64,000 nucleotides of DNA from Glutamicibacter protophormiae (GTDB taxonomy: Bacteria; Actinomycetota; Actinomycetes; Actinomycetales; Micrococcaceae), in assembly GCF_014647495.1 (NCBI RefSeq), contig NZ_BMPH01000014.1:1-64000 (forward strand), written 5' to 3'. Made by a program: the position numbers and the translations under genes. Under the pieces are notes generated by a model. The model had not been told where the DNA came from, ran no database searches, and saw only the letters and a list, made by a program, of their open reading frames with translations. Of the stretch, positions 17,109 to 25,622 are shown piece by piece; positions within the stretch are counted from its first letter, which is position 1; the number at the start of each line of letters is the position of its first letter.

Positions 17109-18206
17109 ATGACTCCAACACCTACCGCACCTATCGATGAAACTGTTGAAGATGTCATTCAGGCCTCAAGCTTCCTACCCGAATCGTTGCAGTTCTGGGT
17201 GGTTATAGCTATTGGCGCAGTTGTTGCCGGGGTCCTGACGATCGTCTTCAGCAGCGTCTCACGCCGTATCCTGGGGCGCATGGGGGTTCCCGCCGGCACC
17301 GTGAAGCCGACCAAGATTCCGTTCTTCGCCACGGTGACCTCGATCGTCGTCAAATCGGTTTTCTCGATCTTCTACCGGGACAAGTCCTGGTACAACGCGT
17401 GGCAGTTCGTCATCCTCGCGGTGCTGATCTTCTTCCTCACCTGGTTCATCATCAGCGTCGTCAAGGTCACCGAGACCTCGGTGCTGGCCAGGGTGGAAGC
17501 CAGGTTCGGTCCGGGCCGCAAGCTGGCGAAGGTCCGCACCCAGGTGGGCCTGCTGCGCCGGGTGCTGACTGCGGTGCTGTGCGTGCTGGCGATCGGCGCC
17601 GTGCTCCTGTCCATCGAGCAGGTCAGGGCGTTGGGCGCCGGTATTATCGCCTCCGCCGGTCTGGCTTCGGTGGTCGTCGGCCTGGCCGTGCAGTCAACGT
17701 TGGCCAATGTCTTCGCTGGCATCCAGATCGCGTTCACCGACTCGATCCGCGTGGAGGACACCGTGGTGGTGGAAGCCGAGCGCGGAACGGTCGAGGAAAT
17801 CACCCTGTCCTATGTGGTGGTGCTGCTGCTGGACGGGCGGCGCATGATCCTGCCTTCCACCTACTTCACGACCACCCCGTTCGAAAACTGGTCGCGCCGA
17901 AGCAGCGAGATCTCCGGCAACGTGGTGCTGCAGCTGAAGCTGAACGCCCCGATCGAGTACCTGCGCCAGCGCACGACCGAACTGCTGGAATCTTCCGACT
18001 GGTGGGACGGCCGCACCAATGCCCTAAACGTGACCGACGTCCAGGGCGGCCTGCAGACGTTGACCATATTTTTATCCGCGCGCAACCCCTCGGACCTGTG
18101 GGAGCTGCGCAACATGATCCGCGAGAAGCTGCTGGGTGAACTGGTGCAGAGCTACCCCGAATGCCTGCCTGACCCGCGGACGCTGCCGAATGCGCCGACC
18201 GCCTAG
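17109..18206 (+). CDS. MscS family mechanosensitive channel
   Basis: 365 residues. There are about four hydrophobic N-terminal segments, then the pore-lining helix with its Gly/Ala packing motif (LGAGIIASAGLASVVVGLAVQSTLANVFAGIQIAFT), then the beta-domain (IRVEDTVVVEAERGTVEEITLSYV and the FENWSRRSSEISG region). The protein releases solutes on hypo-osmotic shock. ATG 17109 follows AAGG directly, and a TATGAC element sits about 11 bases upstream, so the mRNA may be leaderless or nearly so. It is a single-gene unit with a terminator after it. Confidence 0.9.
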   Translation: MTPTPTAPIDETVEDVIQASSFLPESLQFWVVIAIGAVVAGVLTIVFSSVSRRILGRMGVPAGTVKPTKIPFFATVTSIVVKSVFSIFYRDKSWYNAWQFVILAVLIFFLTWFIISVVKVTETSVLARVEARFGPGRKLAKVRTQVGLLRRVLTAVLCVLAIGAVLLSIEQVRALGAGIIASAGLASVVVGLAVQSTLANVFAGIQIAFTDSIRVEDTVVVEAERGTVEEITLSYVVVLLLDGRRMILPSTYFTTTPFENWSRRSSEISGNVVLQLKLNAPIEYLRQRTTELLESSDWWDGRTNALNVTDVQGGLQTLTIFLSARNPSDLWELRNMIREKLLGELVQSYPECLPDPRTLPNAPTA

Positions 18207-18218
18207 CGGAAATCGACG

Positions 18219-18270
18219 ATGGTCCCGTGGAACACGCCGCGACAGCGGTGCGTTCCGCGGGACCATTTTG
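18219..18270 (+). terminator. Intrinsic terminator after the MscS gene
   Basis: ATGGTCCCGTGGAAC (18219-18233) pairs with GTTCCGCGGGACCAT (18252-18266), with one G-U pair. The stem has 15 bp with an 18-nt loop and is followed by TTTTG. Confidence 0.8.
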
Positions 18271-18302
18271 ACTTCGCGGACGGCGGGGCCGGGGCGGCCG
18301 GG

Positions 18303-18956
18303 TTAGAGGCGCAGCACGGCAGGCCCGTAGTCGTTGTAGCGCTGCTGCCTGGCCGTGGCGTCGCGCAGGGCCGAGATCAGCGACTCGGCCTTGTCGATCA
18401 GGTCCCGGATCAGGTCGTCGTCGCGTTCGACCCACAGGTATTCCGGGACATCGCGCAGCGGGACGAAGTTCTCGTGCTCCTCCCAGACGAACAGGGTGCG
18501 TTCGGCTCCGATCACGTGCTGCTGCCAGAGCACCTGGCGCAGGTAGTTTTTCGGGATCCTCTTGAAGGGCTTGTTGGTGGTCTTGATTTCTGCCAGCACC
18601 GGAACGCCGGCGGCGTCGAATCCGAGGCCGTCGGGGGTGGCCAGGTGGAGCTTGGACAGCTGGGAGTGGAACAGCTGGGTGGAGGGGAAGATGTTGAAGT
18701 TCTCCTGGACCCAAGCGGCGATCACCGGCTCGCGTTTGCGGCCGTGGTCGGTGTAGGGGTTCCCGGAAAAGCCGTTGCCGTAGAGCTTGTCCCAGGCGGC
18801 GTTCTTGATCGACTTCTCGGTGGAAAGCTTGGCCACATCGGTGGCGGTGATGCCCTGGGAGCGGGCCCGGAGCCATTCGATGCGGTTTGACGAATCGGCT
18901 AGAACTCGTTCGAAGCATTCATGGCTGACACCGGGCACTGTAATCACGTGCTCCAT
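18303..18956 (-). CDS. YqaJ-like PD-(D/E)XK nuclease
   Basis: 217 residues resembling YqaJ/lambda-exonuclease-type recombinases. Features are the N-terminal GITATDVAKL (the S/T-A-S-D-like entry motif), HGRKREPVIAAWV, the metal-binding TPDGLGFDAAGVPVLAEIKTT (D...ExK) and the helix RQVLWQQHVIGAERTLFVWEE. It probably acts as a DNA exonuclease. YqaJ genes are common in phages next to recT, but no RecT or other phage gene is present here. ATG 18956 is preceded by GTGGGGGA; an ATG four codons upstream is possible. Confidence 0.75.
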   Translation of the reverse strand: MEHVITVPGVSHECFERVLADSSNRIEWLRARSQGITATDVAKLSTEKSIKNAAWDKLYGNGFSGNPYTDHGRKREPVIAAWVQENFNIFPSTQLFHSQLSKLHLATPDGLGFDAAGVPVLAEIKTTNKPFKRIPKNYLRQVLWQQHVIGAERTLFVWEEHENFVPLRDVPEYLWVERDDDLIRDLIDKAESLISALRDATARQQRYNDYGPAVLRL

Positions 18957-19011
18957 TGTCCCCCACAAAGGGGGCGCAATCGTGCATCTGGGCCTTCAAT
19001 CCTGCGTGAGG

Positions 19012-19272
19012 CTAGTCGCTGGCCCGGGCGATGGCGGCCAGCAGCTGGTTCATGGTGGGCGGCTGCTCGCCGCGGAACCGCTCCTGCCCGTCGACCAGCA
19101 GCCGGATCACCGGGGTGGAGGTGATGCCCAGCTCTTCGCCGCGCTGCACCTGCTCGACCACGTTGATTTCCTCGACTTCCAGATCGGGCAGCAGCTGCTG
19201 GACGCGGCGGACCAGCGACCTGGTGCTGACGCAGGGCGCGCAAAAGGGCTGCGAGTACAGTTCCAGCTTCAT
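19012..19272 (-). CDS. Small thioredoxin/glutaredoxin-like protein
   Basis: 86 residues with the fold's beta-alpha-beta start MKLELYSQPFCAPC, a CxxC active site (C11/C14, CAPC), the cis-proline motif TSTPV (about 51-55) and the final LVDGQERFRGEQP strand. It is a cytosolic thiol-disulfide reductase, size and layout as in glutaredoxin-like or mycoredoxin-type small redoxins; the partner is unknown. A long antisense-of-ABC frame runs into it, but ATG 19272 is where homology begins. Confidence 0.8.
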   Translation of the reverse strand: MKLELYSQPFCAPCVSTRSLVRRVQQLLPDLEVEEINVVEQVQRGEELGITSTPVIRLLVDGQERFRGEQPPTMNQLLAAIARASD

Positions 19273-19402
19273 GGATCCGGTGGTTCTCCTGCCGAGGGAT
19301 GTGTTGGGCGGGGCGGGGCTCATACCAGGGTAGGTGCCCAGGCCGGCCAGTGTCGCTCCCTGAGGCGATGCATCCGGCCGCCGTGATTGAAAACATGGAG
19401 GC

Positions 19403-20131
19403 ATGGTAGAAAATTCCCCGGCACGCCCGGCCGTCATTACGGCCCGTGGCCTGCACCGCAACTTCGGCAGTACCGCTGCATTGGACAACGTGAACCTCGA
19501 TATCCAGCTGGGCCAGTCACTGGCCATCATGGGACCATCGGGCTCCGGAAAGTCCACGCTGCTGCACGCCCTGGCCGGCATCGACCTGCCGGATTCCGGG
19601 CAGATCACACTGACCCTGCCCGGGAAAGCCCCGGTCCAGATCGAGAGGCTCAAGGACAAGGCGCGCACCAGGCTGCGCCGCGAGGCCTTCGGCTTCGTTT
19701 TCCAATCCGGGTTGCTGATCCCGGAATTGACCGCCATCGAGAACGTGGCCATGGCCCTGATGATCAACGCGGTCCCGCGGCCCAACGCCATGAACCGCGC
19801 CGGCTTGGCGCTGCAACAGCTCGGGCTGGCAGGGATGGAGGAGCGCCGCATCGGGCAGCTCTCCGGCGGCCAGCAGCAGCGGGTGGCAATTGCCCGCGCC
19901 CAGGTGACCGGTGCCAGCGTCGTCTTCGCCGACGAGCCGACCGGCGCGCTGGACTCGGCCACCGGCGCCGAGGTGCTGGAAACCCTGCTGGCGTGCACCG
20001 TGGGGGCGGGCAAGTCGCTGGTCATGGTCACCCACGACCGCACGGTGGCCGAACGGTGCGACCGGATCGTGCACCTGGGTGACGGCCGGTTGCTGGAGGG
20101 CACGGAGCGCCAGGCGGGAGTCTGGTCGTGA
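19403..20131 (+). CDS. ABC transporter ATP-binding protein, MacB/LolD type
   Basis: 242-residue ATPase with Walker A GPSGSGKST (about 47-55), Q-loop FVFQSGLL, signature LSGGQQQR, Walker B VVFADEPTGALDS and the switch His in MVTHD. This is the subfamily that drives FtsX-like permeases (peptide or lipoprotein efflux, or antibiotic resistance). The 3' end overlaps the permease gene by GTGA. GGAGG lies only one base from ATG 19403, so the start may work as leaderless or be slightly different. Confidence 0.9.
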   Translation: MVENSPARPAVITARGLHRNFGSTAALDNVNLDIQLGQSLAIMGPSGSGKSTLLHALAGIDLPDSGQITLTLPGKAPVQIERLKDKARTRLRREAFGFVFQSGLLIPELTAIENVAMALMINAVPRPNAMNRAGLALQQLGLAGMEERRIGQLSGGQQQRVAIARAQVTGASVVFADEPTGALDSATGAEVLETLLACTVGAGKSLVMVTHDRTVAERCDRIVHLGDGRLLEGTERQAGVWS

Positions 20132-21489
20132 ATACCGTGCACCTGGCCTGGATGCTTGGCCGTCCCTCCGCGACGCGTGGCACCTCGCAGATCCTGACCG
20201 TCAGCGCCTACGCCATGGTCGGCGCCATGCTGCTGGTCGTGCTGGGCGGCGCCTATTCGTTCACCAGCTTCGAGCGCGAGGCACAGGCCGCCTACCTGTC
20301 GCTGGCGGGCTTTGCGGTGGTGCTGCTGGCCGTGCCGCTGATGGTGCTCGGTTCGGCCGCCGCCCGGCTGTCGGCGCGCACCCAGGACCGCGCGCTGTCC
20401 TCGCTGCGCCTGCTGGGCGCGACCGGCGGCCAGATCCGCGGTGTCTCGCTGGTGCAGGCTGCCGGCACCGCCTTGGCCGGGGCCGTTGCCGGAGTGGTGC
20501 TGTACTTGGGCTGCTCGCCGTTGGTGGCGATGATCCGCTTCCAGGGGGCGCCGCTGGGCGACGCCATCTACCTGCCCTGGTGGGCGGTGGCCGCCGCGGT
20601 GGCGGTCATCGTGCTGCTGGCGGTGCTCAGCTCGCTGGCCGGGCTGCGCAAGCTCATCATCACCCCGCTGGCCGTCGCCACCCGGCAAAGCGTGCCGGTG
20701 CCCAGCTGGATCCGCGCACTGGTCACGGTGGGCTCGGTGGCGCTGCTCTACTTCGTCTTCACCAACATCGGCATGGTCAGCCAGGAAATCGGCACCATCA
20801 TCGCGGTGGTCATCCTGGGCTTTGGATTCGGCCTGCTGATCCTGAACCTGGCCGGGCCGTGGCTGGTGGCCACGGTCGGACGGAGCAAGCTGAAGAAGGC
20901 CGCCAAGCCGGAGCAGCTGCTGGCGGCCCGCATGATCCTGGAGAACCCGTCCGAATCCTGGCGCCAGGTGTCCGGCGTCGCAATGGCCTCCTTCGTCGCC
21001 GTGGTCGGCGGCAGCGGGGCGGCCCTGATGAGCATGGGCAACGGCCAGGAGCCGACCGGCAGCTGGTTCGACTACCTGCCGCAGGACATCCTCACGGGCG
21101 TGCTGCTGACCCTGGTTATTACGTTTGTTTGCGTGGCCGCGTCGGCCTCGATTTCGCAAAGCGCCAGCACCCTAGACCGCGCGGACCTCTACGACGGGCT
21201 GCACAAACTGGGCATGGGCTACGAGGTGATGAATGCGGCCCGGACCAAGTCCTTGATGATCCCAGCGCTGACCGCTTCGATCGGCTTCGCCATCGCCTCG
21301 GTAGTGCTGGTCCTGCCGCTGGCCGGAGTTGCGGTGCTGCTCAAGCCGCTGACGGTGCTGGTGGTCATCCTGGCCGTGGTGCTGGGCCTGGTGCTGATCC
21401 GCGCCAGCATCAGTGTGGCCAACCCGCGCAGGCTGCTCGCCGAGCGCGTAGCCGGTCATTCCAGGGGCATCAAGATAGGTGAGGGATAG
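20128..21489 (+). CDS. FtsX-like ABC permease
   Basis: 453 residues, mostly hydrophobic, with about 8-10 helices. The SSLRLLGATGGQIRGVSLVQAAGTALAGAVAG block is typical of FtsX/MacB-type permeases and is echoed at the C-terminal half (LYDGLHKLGMGYEVMNAARTK). It starts at GTG 20128, overlapping the ATPase stop. Together the pair forms a two-gene mechanotransmission-type transporter; no substrate or adjacent two-component system was seen. Confidence 0.85.
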   Translation: MNTVHLAWMLGRPSATRGTSQILTVSAYAMVGAMLLVVLGGAYSFTSFEREAQAAYLSLAGFAVVLLAVPLMVLGSAAARLSARTQDRALSSLRLLGATGGQIRGVSLVQAAGTALAGAVAGVVLYLGCSPLVAMIRFQGAPLGDAIYLPWWAVAAAVAVIVLLAVLSSLAGLRKLIITPLAVATRQSVPVPSWIRALVTVGSVALLYFVFTNIGMVSQEIGTIIAVVILGFGFGLLILNLAGPWLVATVGRSKLKKAAKPEQLLAARMILENPSESWRQVSGVAMASFVAVVGGSGAALMSMGNGQEPTGSWFDYLPQDILTGVLLTLVITFVCVAASASISQSASTLDRADLYDGLHKLGMGYEVMNAARTKSLMIPALTASIGFAIASVVLVLPLAGVAVLLKPLTVLVVILAVVLGLVLIRASISVANPRRLLAERVAGHSRGIKIGEG

Positions 21490-21573
21490 CGGGAAAACAC
21501 GGATTTTCTCCGATTAGGGATTAACCATGTTGCGTAATGATGGCAAAAACGCGTAATGTGACCTGTGGTTCGG

Positions 21574-21592
21574 GTAGGCATGCCTTACCTAT
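21574..21592 (+). promoter_or_regulatory. DtxR/IdeR-like iron box
   Basis: GTAGGCATGCCTTACCTAT matches 15 of 19 positions of the DtxR consensus TWAGGTWAGSCTWACCTWA (right half 10 of 11). It lies about 50 bp upstream of the siderophore-binding lipoprotein start, where an Fe-responsive repressor would block transcription when iron is ample. Confidence 0.65.
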
Positions 21593-21640
21593 TCGAATTC
21601 ACAGTTCACGGAACCTCGCACAGTCTGGATAACCCCGCCC

Positions 21641-22696
21641 ATGAATATCTCGCGCCGCGCCGGCATCTTTGCCGCCTCCACCGCCATCCTCGCCCTGAGC
21701 CTGACGGCCTGCGGTTCCAGCGCTGAATCCGGCGCCGAGTCCTCGGCCACGCCGTCGGCTTCGGCAGGCTTCAGCCCGGTGACCATCAAGAACATCTACG
21801 GGTCAACGGAAATCACCGAGGTGCCGGAAACCATCGCAACCATCTCCTGGGTCAACGCCGACACCCTGCTGGCGCTGGACACCGTGCCGGCAGGCATGGA
21901 CACCGACACCTACGGGCAGAACGCCAACAATTCCACGGACTGGAAGGACGCGGCGCTGGCCGAGCTGGGCGCGTCCATCGGCTCCGAGAAGGCCCCGAAG
22001 CAGTTCGACATCGCCGACGGCATCGACTTCACCGGCATCGCCGAGCTGAAGCCTGACGTCATCTTCGCCCCGTACTCGGGCATGACCCAGGAAGAGTACG
22101 ACAAGCTGAAGAAGATCGCTCCGGTTGTCGGGCCGATCGAGGCCAACTACACCACCAGCTGGCAGGACGCCACCGAAGCGGCAGGCCAGATGCTGGGCAA
22201 GCAGGAGCAGGCCAGCGCGTTGATCTCGGACATCGAGGGCAAGATGGCGGCGGTGGGCGAGCAGAACCCGGTGCTGAAGGACTCGACCTTCATCGCAGCG
22301 GACCTCTCCTCGCCGGAAACCTCCTATGTGTACTCCACCGGCGACACCCGCCCGCGCTTCCTGACGGCGCTGGGCATGAAGCAGGCGCCGTACGTGGATG
22401 CGAACGCCGCCAAGGATGCCTTCTACTTCACCGTCTCCCCGGAAAAGGTCAATGAATGGGACGCGGACGTCGTCTTCGCCTCCGCCGCGGCCGGCAGCAC
22501 CGTGGATGACATCGTCAAGGCCCAGCCGCTGTACGGCCAGATCCCCGCGGTGAAGAACGACGCCGTGGCCCTGCCGGGCACCGACCAGGCCACGCTGTCC
22601 ATCTCCGCCGCCTCCCCGCTGTCCATCGAGTGGGCGCTTCAGAACGTGGTGCCGAATATCGTGAAGGCCGCAGAGAACGCAGCGGCCGCCAGGTAG
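21641..22696 (+). CDS. Iron-siderophore ABC transporter substrate-binding lipoprotein
   Basis: 351 residues. It has a lipoprotein signal (RRAGIF, a hydrophobic stretch, LTACGSS lipobox with the lipidated Cys), then a FecB/FhuD-type fold with I-STEITEVPETIATISWVNADTLLAL, ELKPDVIFAPYSG and the C-terminal SIEWALQNVVPNI. It binds ferric siderophore outside the membrane and delivers it to the FecCD permeases. An iron box lies upstream. An antisense MBL-fold gene separates it from its permease genes. Confidence 0.9.
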   Translation: MNISRRAGIFAASTAILALSLTACGSSAESGAESSATPSASAGFSPVTIKNIYGSTEITEVPETIATISWVNADTLLALDTVPAGMDTDTYGQNANNSTDWKDAALAELGASIGSEKAPKQFDIADGIDFTGIAELKPDVIFAPYSGMTQEEYDKLKKIAPVVGPIEANYTTSWQDATEAAGQMLGKQEQASALISDIEGKMAAVGEQNPVLKDSTFIAADLSSPETSYVYSTGDTRPRFLTALGMKQAPYVDANAAKDAFYFTVSPEKVNEWDADVVFASAAAGSTVDDIVKAQPLYGQIPAVKNDAVALPGTDQATLSISAASPLSIEWALQNVVPNIVKAAENAAAAR

Positions 22697-22699
22697 CTC

Positions 22700-23497
22700 C
22701 TAGACGGTTCGCGACAAATAGTGCAATTGCGCTTCCAGGGAATGACTCGCCGCGCCGGCCAGGCGCGGATCAAGGTCGGGGTAGACCAGGTCCAGCAGCT
22801 CAGCCGGCCTTGCGTCCGCCCCGGCCTTGCCGAGCTTCTCCAGCGCGGCCCGCACCTGGTTCAGCCGGTCTTCGCGGTGCGCCAGATATCCTTCCAGCAG
22901 CGGGTGCGAGCGCTGGTGCTGCTCGCCGTGCGCCGGGTGCAGCGGCATGTCCGGCAGGCCCAGCAGCCGCTCCAGCGAGGCCAGGTAGTCGAACAGCGTT
23001 CCGTCGGGGTGCTCCAGGATGGTGGTGCCCCGGCCCAGCACGGTATCCCCGGTGAACAGGTGCTCTTCGCGTCCGGTGCGCACGAAGCAGACCGAATCCG
23101 AGGTGTGCCCAGGGGTGAATTCGACCCGCACCCCGGTGCCGGCCGCCTCGATCTCCTCCAGGTCCGCGAACACCTGGGCCCCGCGGCAGAACTGTTCCAG
23201 GACGGCGCGCACCGGAGCCCCGGTCAGCTCGCGCAACCGGTCGATTCCCCCGGTGTGGTCCGGGTGCCGGTGCGTGATCAGCACCAGCTGCACGTCGTAC
23301 ACGGCCAGCGCCCGCAGGTGCTCCTCCAGCTCGGGGCCGGGGTCGATCACGATCACCGGGGTCCCGGGGGCCAGGCTCGCCTCCGGGGCGAAGAGCAGAT
23401 AGGTATTGGTCCCGTCGAGTGTCATCTCCGAGGGGTTGTCGGCTCGCAGCACGGCAATGCCGGGCGCCAGAACTGTGGGCGCAGAAACATGATCCAT
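22700..23497 (-). CDS. Metallo-beta-lactamase-fold hydrolase (LACTB2-like)
   Basis: 265 residues. The metal site is HRHPDHTGG (HxHxDH), further metal ligands are in TPGHTSDS and TGDTVLG, and there is a C-terminal helix bundle (HPAHGEQH). The arrangement resembles the LACTB2/glyoxalase-II-like group (possibly RNA or thioester hydrolysis). The stop is 4 bp from the lipoprotein stop and the start is 21 bp from the FecCD permease start, so it exactly fills the gap in the siderophore locus on the other strand. ATG 23497 is chosen because the 14-codon extension overlaps the permease gene. Confidence 0.85.
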   Translation of the reverse strand: MDHVSAPTVLAPGIAVLRADNPSEMTLDGTNTYLLFAPEASLAPGTPVIVIDPGPELEEHLRALAVYDVQLVLITHRHPDHTGGIDRLRELTGAPVRAVLEQFCRGAQVFADLEEIEAAGTGVRVEFTPGHTSDSVCFVRTGREEHLFTGDTVLGRGTTILEHPDGTLFDYLASLERLLGLPDMPLHPAHGEQHQRSHPLLEGYLAHREDRLNQVRAALEKLGKAGADARPAELLDLVYPDLDPRLAGAASHSLEAQLHYLSRTV

Positions 23498-23517
23498 GAC
23501 AACGAGTGTAGGAAGCA

Positions 23518-24567
23518 ATGACCGCAACCGAAAGTACATTGCGCGCCGCGGCGGAACGTTCCGGCCCCGGACTGCGGCGCAAACTCGGTGCCGTCGCGCT
23601 GTTGGTGCTGCTGCTGGCCGCTGCGCTCCTCGCCTCGCTGCTGCTCGGCGCCCGCAGCGTCGGCCTGGACAGCGTGCTGGCGGCGCTGGCCGACTTCGAC
23701 CCGATGGACGGTGGCCAAGTGGTGGTGCAGTCGCGGCTGGCTCGCACCGCGGGAGCCGTCGTGGTGGGCGCCGCCCTGGGGCTGGCAGGCGCCGGCTTGC
23801 AGGGGCTGACCCGCAACCCGCTGGCGGACACCGGGATCCTGGGGCTGAACGCCGGATCCTCGCTGGCCGTGGTGGTGGTGGCCGCGCTCCTCGGCGCGGC
23901 CTCCCTGCCCTTGCTCATGGCGGCGGCCTTCCTTGGCGCGGCACTGGTCATGGCGCTGGTCTACCTGGTGGCCAGCGTGGGGCGCGAGGGCGCCACCCCG
24001 ATCAAGCTCGCCCTGGGCGGCGCGGCCTTGGCCGTGGGCATCGGCTCGATCACCAACACCATCTTGATGATCTCCAAGTCCACCTTCGATGAATTCCGCA
24101 GGTGGCAGATCGGCTCGCTGTCCGCCGGCAGCATGGAAACCTACCTGCTGGCCGTGCCGGTCATCGCCGCCGGGGCGCTGCTGGTGCTGTCCACCGCCCG
24201 CGCCTGCAATGCCGTGGCCATGGGCGAGGACACCGCGCTCGCCCTGGGCTTCAACCTGAAGCGTTCGCGCCTGCTCGGATCCATCGGCGTGGTGCTGCTG
24301 GCCGGCACCGCCACCGCCGTGGCCGGGCCCATCGCCTTCGTCGGCCTGATGATCCCGCACGCGGTCCGCCTGCTGGTGGGCGGGGACTACCGCTGGATCA
24401 TGCCCGCCAGCCTGCTCGCCGGGCCGGTCCTGCTGCTGCTCGCGGACACCGCCGGACGGCTGGTCCTCCCGCCGAGCGAGATCCAGGTGGGTGTCATGTG
24501 CGCCATGCTCGGCGGTCCGATCTTCATCATCATGATGCGCAGCGGCATGAAGTCGGTGAAGCTATGA
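23518..24567 (+). CDS. FecCD-type ferric-siderophore permease, first subunit
   Basis: 349 residues with about ten membrane helices. Family motifs include RLARTAGAVVVGAALGLAGAGLQGLTRNPLADTGILGLNAGSS-like text split around the first helix-loop, and GPIAFVGLMIPHAVRLLVGGDYR (the BtuC/FecCD ATPase-coupling and gate region). It imports ferric siderophores with the second permease and the ATPase. It overlaps the next gene by ATGA. The promoter must lie within or beyond the antisense MBL gene. Confidence 0.92.
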   Translation: MTATESTLRAAAERSGPGLRRKLGAVALLVLLLAAALLASLLLGARSVGLDSVLAALADFDPMDGGQVVVQSRLARTAGAVVVGAALGLAGAGLQGLTRNPLADTGILGLNAGSSLAVVVVAALLGAASLPLLMAAAFLGAALVMALVYLVASVGREGATPIKLALGGAALAVGIGSITNTILMISKSTFDEFRRWQIGSLSAGSMETYLLAVPVIAAGALLVLSTARACNAVAMGEDTALALGFNLKRSRLLGSIGVVLLAGTATAVAGPIAFVGLMIPHAVRLLVGGDYRWIMPASLLAGPVLLLLADTAGRLVLPPSEIQVGVMCAMLGGPIFIIMMRSGMKSVKL

Positions 24568-25619
24568 GCGCCATCGAACGGTCCACGCAGCAGGAACCAA
24601 TACGGCACAAGGGCGCCGCGGCCCGCCGCGCCTCGCGGGTGCGCACCGCGGCGCTGTGGATGGTCTTGGTGCTGCTGGCCACCGCCGCCGCCTACATCTT
24701 CTGGGGCCGCGACAGGCTGCCGGCCATTGAAGTGCTGCAGGTGCTGGGCGGGGAAAGCGTCCCCGGCACCGGCTTCATCCTCATGGAGGACCGGCTGCCG
24801 CGCCTGGTGGTCGGGGCGCTGGCCGGCGCCGGGCTGGGCCTGTCCGGCGCGCTGTTCCAGCGCTGGCTGGGCAACCCGCTGGCCAGCCCCGACGTGATCG
24901 GCGTGGGCTTCGGCGCCTCGGCCGCGGCGATCGCCGCGATGATCGTTTTCGGCGTGAACGACTGGAAGCTGAATGCCTTCGCGCTCGCCGGGGGCCTGGC
25001 CGTGGCCGCGGTGATCTACTGGCTCTCGGCCTCCGGCCAGCGCACCGGATCCCGGCTGATCCTGGCCGGCCTGGCCATCGGCGCCGTGCTGCAGGCGCTG
25101 ATCCAGTTCCTGCTGACCCAGGCCGAGGTGAACACCGCCAGCGACGCGATGCGCTGGCTGACCGGTTCGCTGTCCGCCAGCACCTGGGAACGCGCCGCGG
25201 TGCTGGGCGTGGGCCTCGGCGCGGTGGGGGTCCTCGCGCTGCCGGTGGTGCTGAGCCAGCTGAAGCTGCTGGAGCTGGGCGAGGACGCCGCGGCGGCCCT
25301 GGGCCTGCACGTGGGCCGGGCCCGGATGCTGCTGGTCTTCGCCGCGGTGGCCCTGGGAGCGATCCCCATCGCGGTCACCGGCCCGCTGGCCTTCGTCGCG
25401 TTCCTGGCCGGCCCGATCACCGCGGCGCTGTCCCGCGGAGCGATCCATGTGCCGCTGGCCGGGCTGACGGGTGCGACACTGGTAGTAGTCGCCAATTTCT
25501 TCGCCGCGAACCTGTTCGCGCAGATCAACCTGCCGGTGGGCGTCATCACCGGCGCATTCGGTGCACCGTTCCTGATCTGGGTGCTGGTGCGCGCCAACTC
25601 TACTGGAAACGGGGGATAA
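24564..25619 (+). CDS. FecCD-type ferric-siderophore permease, second subunit
   Basis: 351 residues, about ten helices. It carries RLPRLVVGALAGAGLGLSGALFQRWLGNPLASPDVIGVGFGAS and GPLAFVAFLAGPITAAL, the FecCD hallmarks. The Arg-rich cytoplasmic start is longer than in the first subunit. ATG 24564 overlaps the first permease stop. The ATPase fusion starts 3 bp after the end. Confidence 0.92.
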   Translation: MSAIERSTQQEPIRHKGAAARRASRVRTAALWMVLVLLATAAAYIFWGRDRLPAIEVLQVLGGESVPGTGFILMEDRLPRLVVGALAGAGLGLSGALFQRWLGNPLASPDVIGVGFGASAAAIAAMIVFGVNDWKLNAFALAGGLAVAAVIYWLSASGQRTGSRLILAGLAIGAVLQALIQFLLTQAEVNTASDAMRWLTGSLSASTWERAAVLGVGLGAVGVLALPVVLSQLKLLELGEDAAAALGLHVGRARMLLVFAAVALGAIPIAVTGPLAFVAFLAGPITAALSRGAIHVPLAGLTGATLVVVANFFAANLFAQINLPVGVITGAFGAPFLIWVLVRANSTGNGG

Positions 25620-25622
25620 CCC

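Noticed and set aside
19012-21159. 715-codon minus-strand ORF running from the thioredoxin-like gene through the FtsX gene
   Set aside because: Only the last 86 codons are a real gene. The rest is antisense to the ABC pair, which shows coherent motifs.
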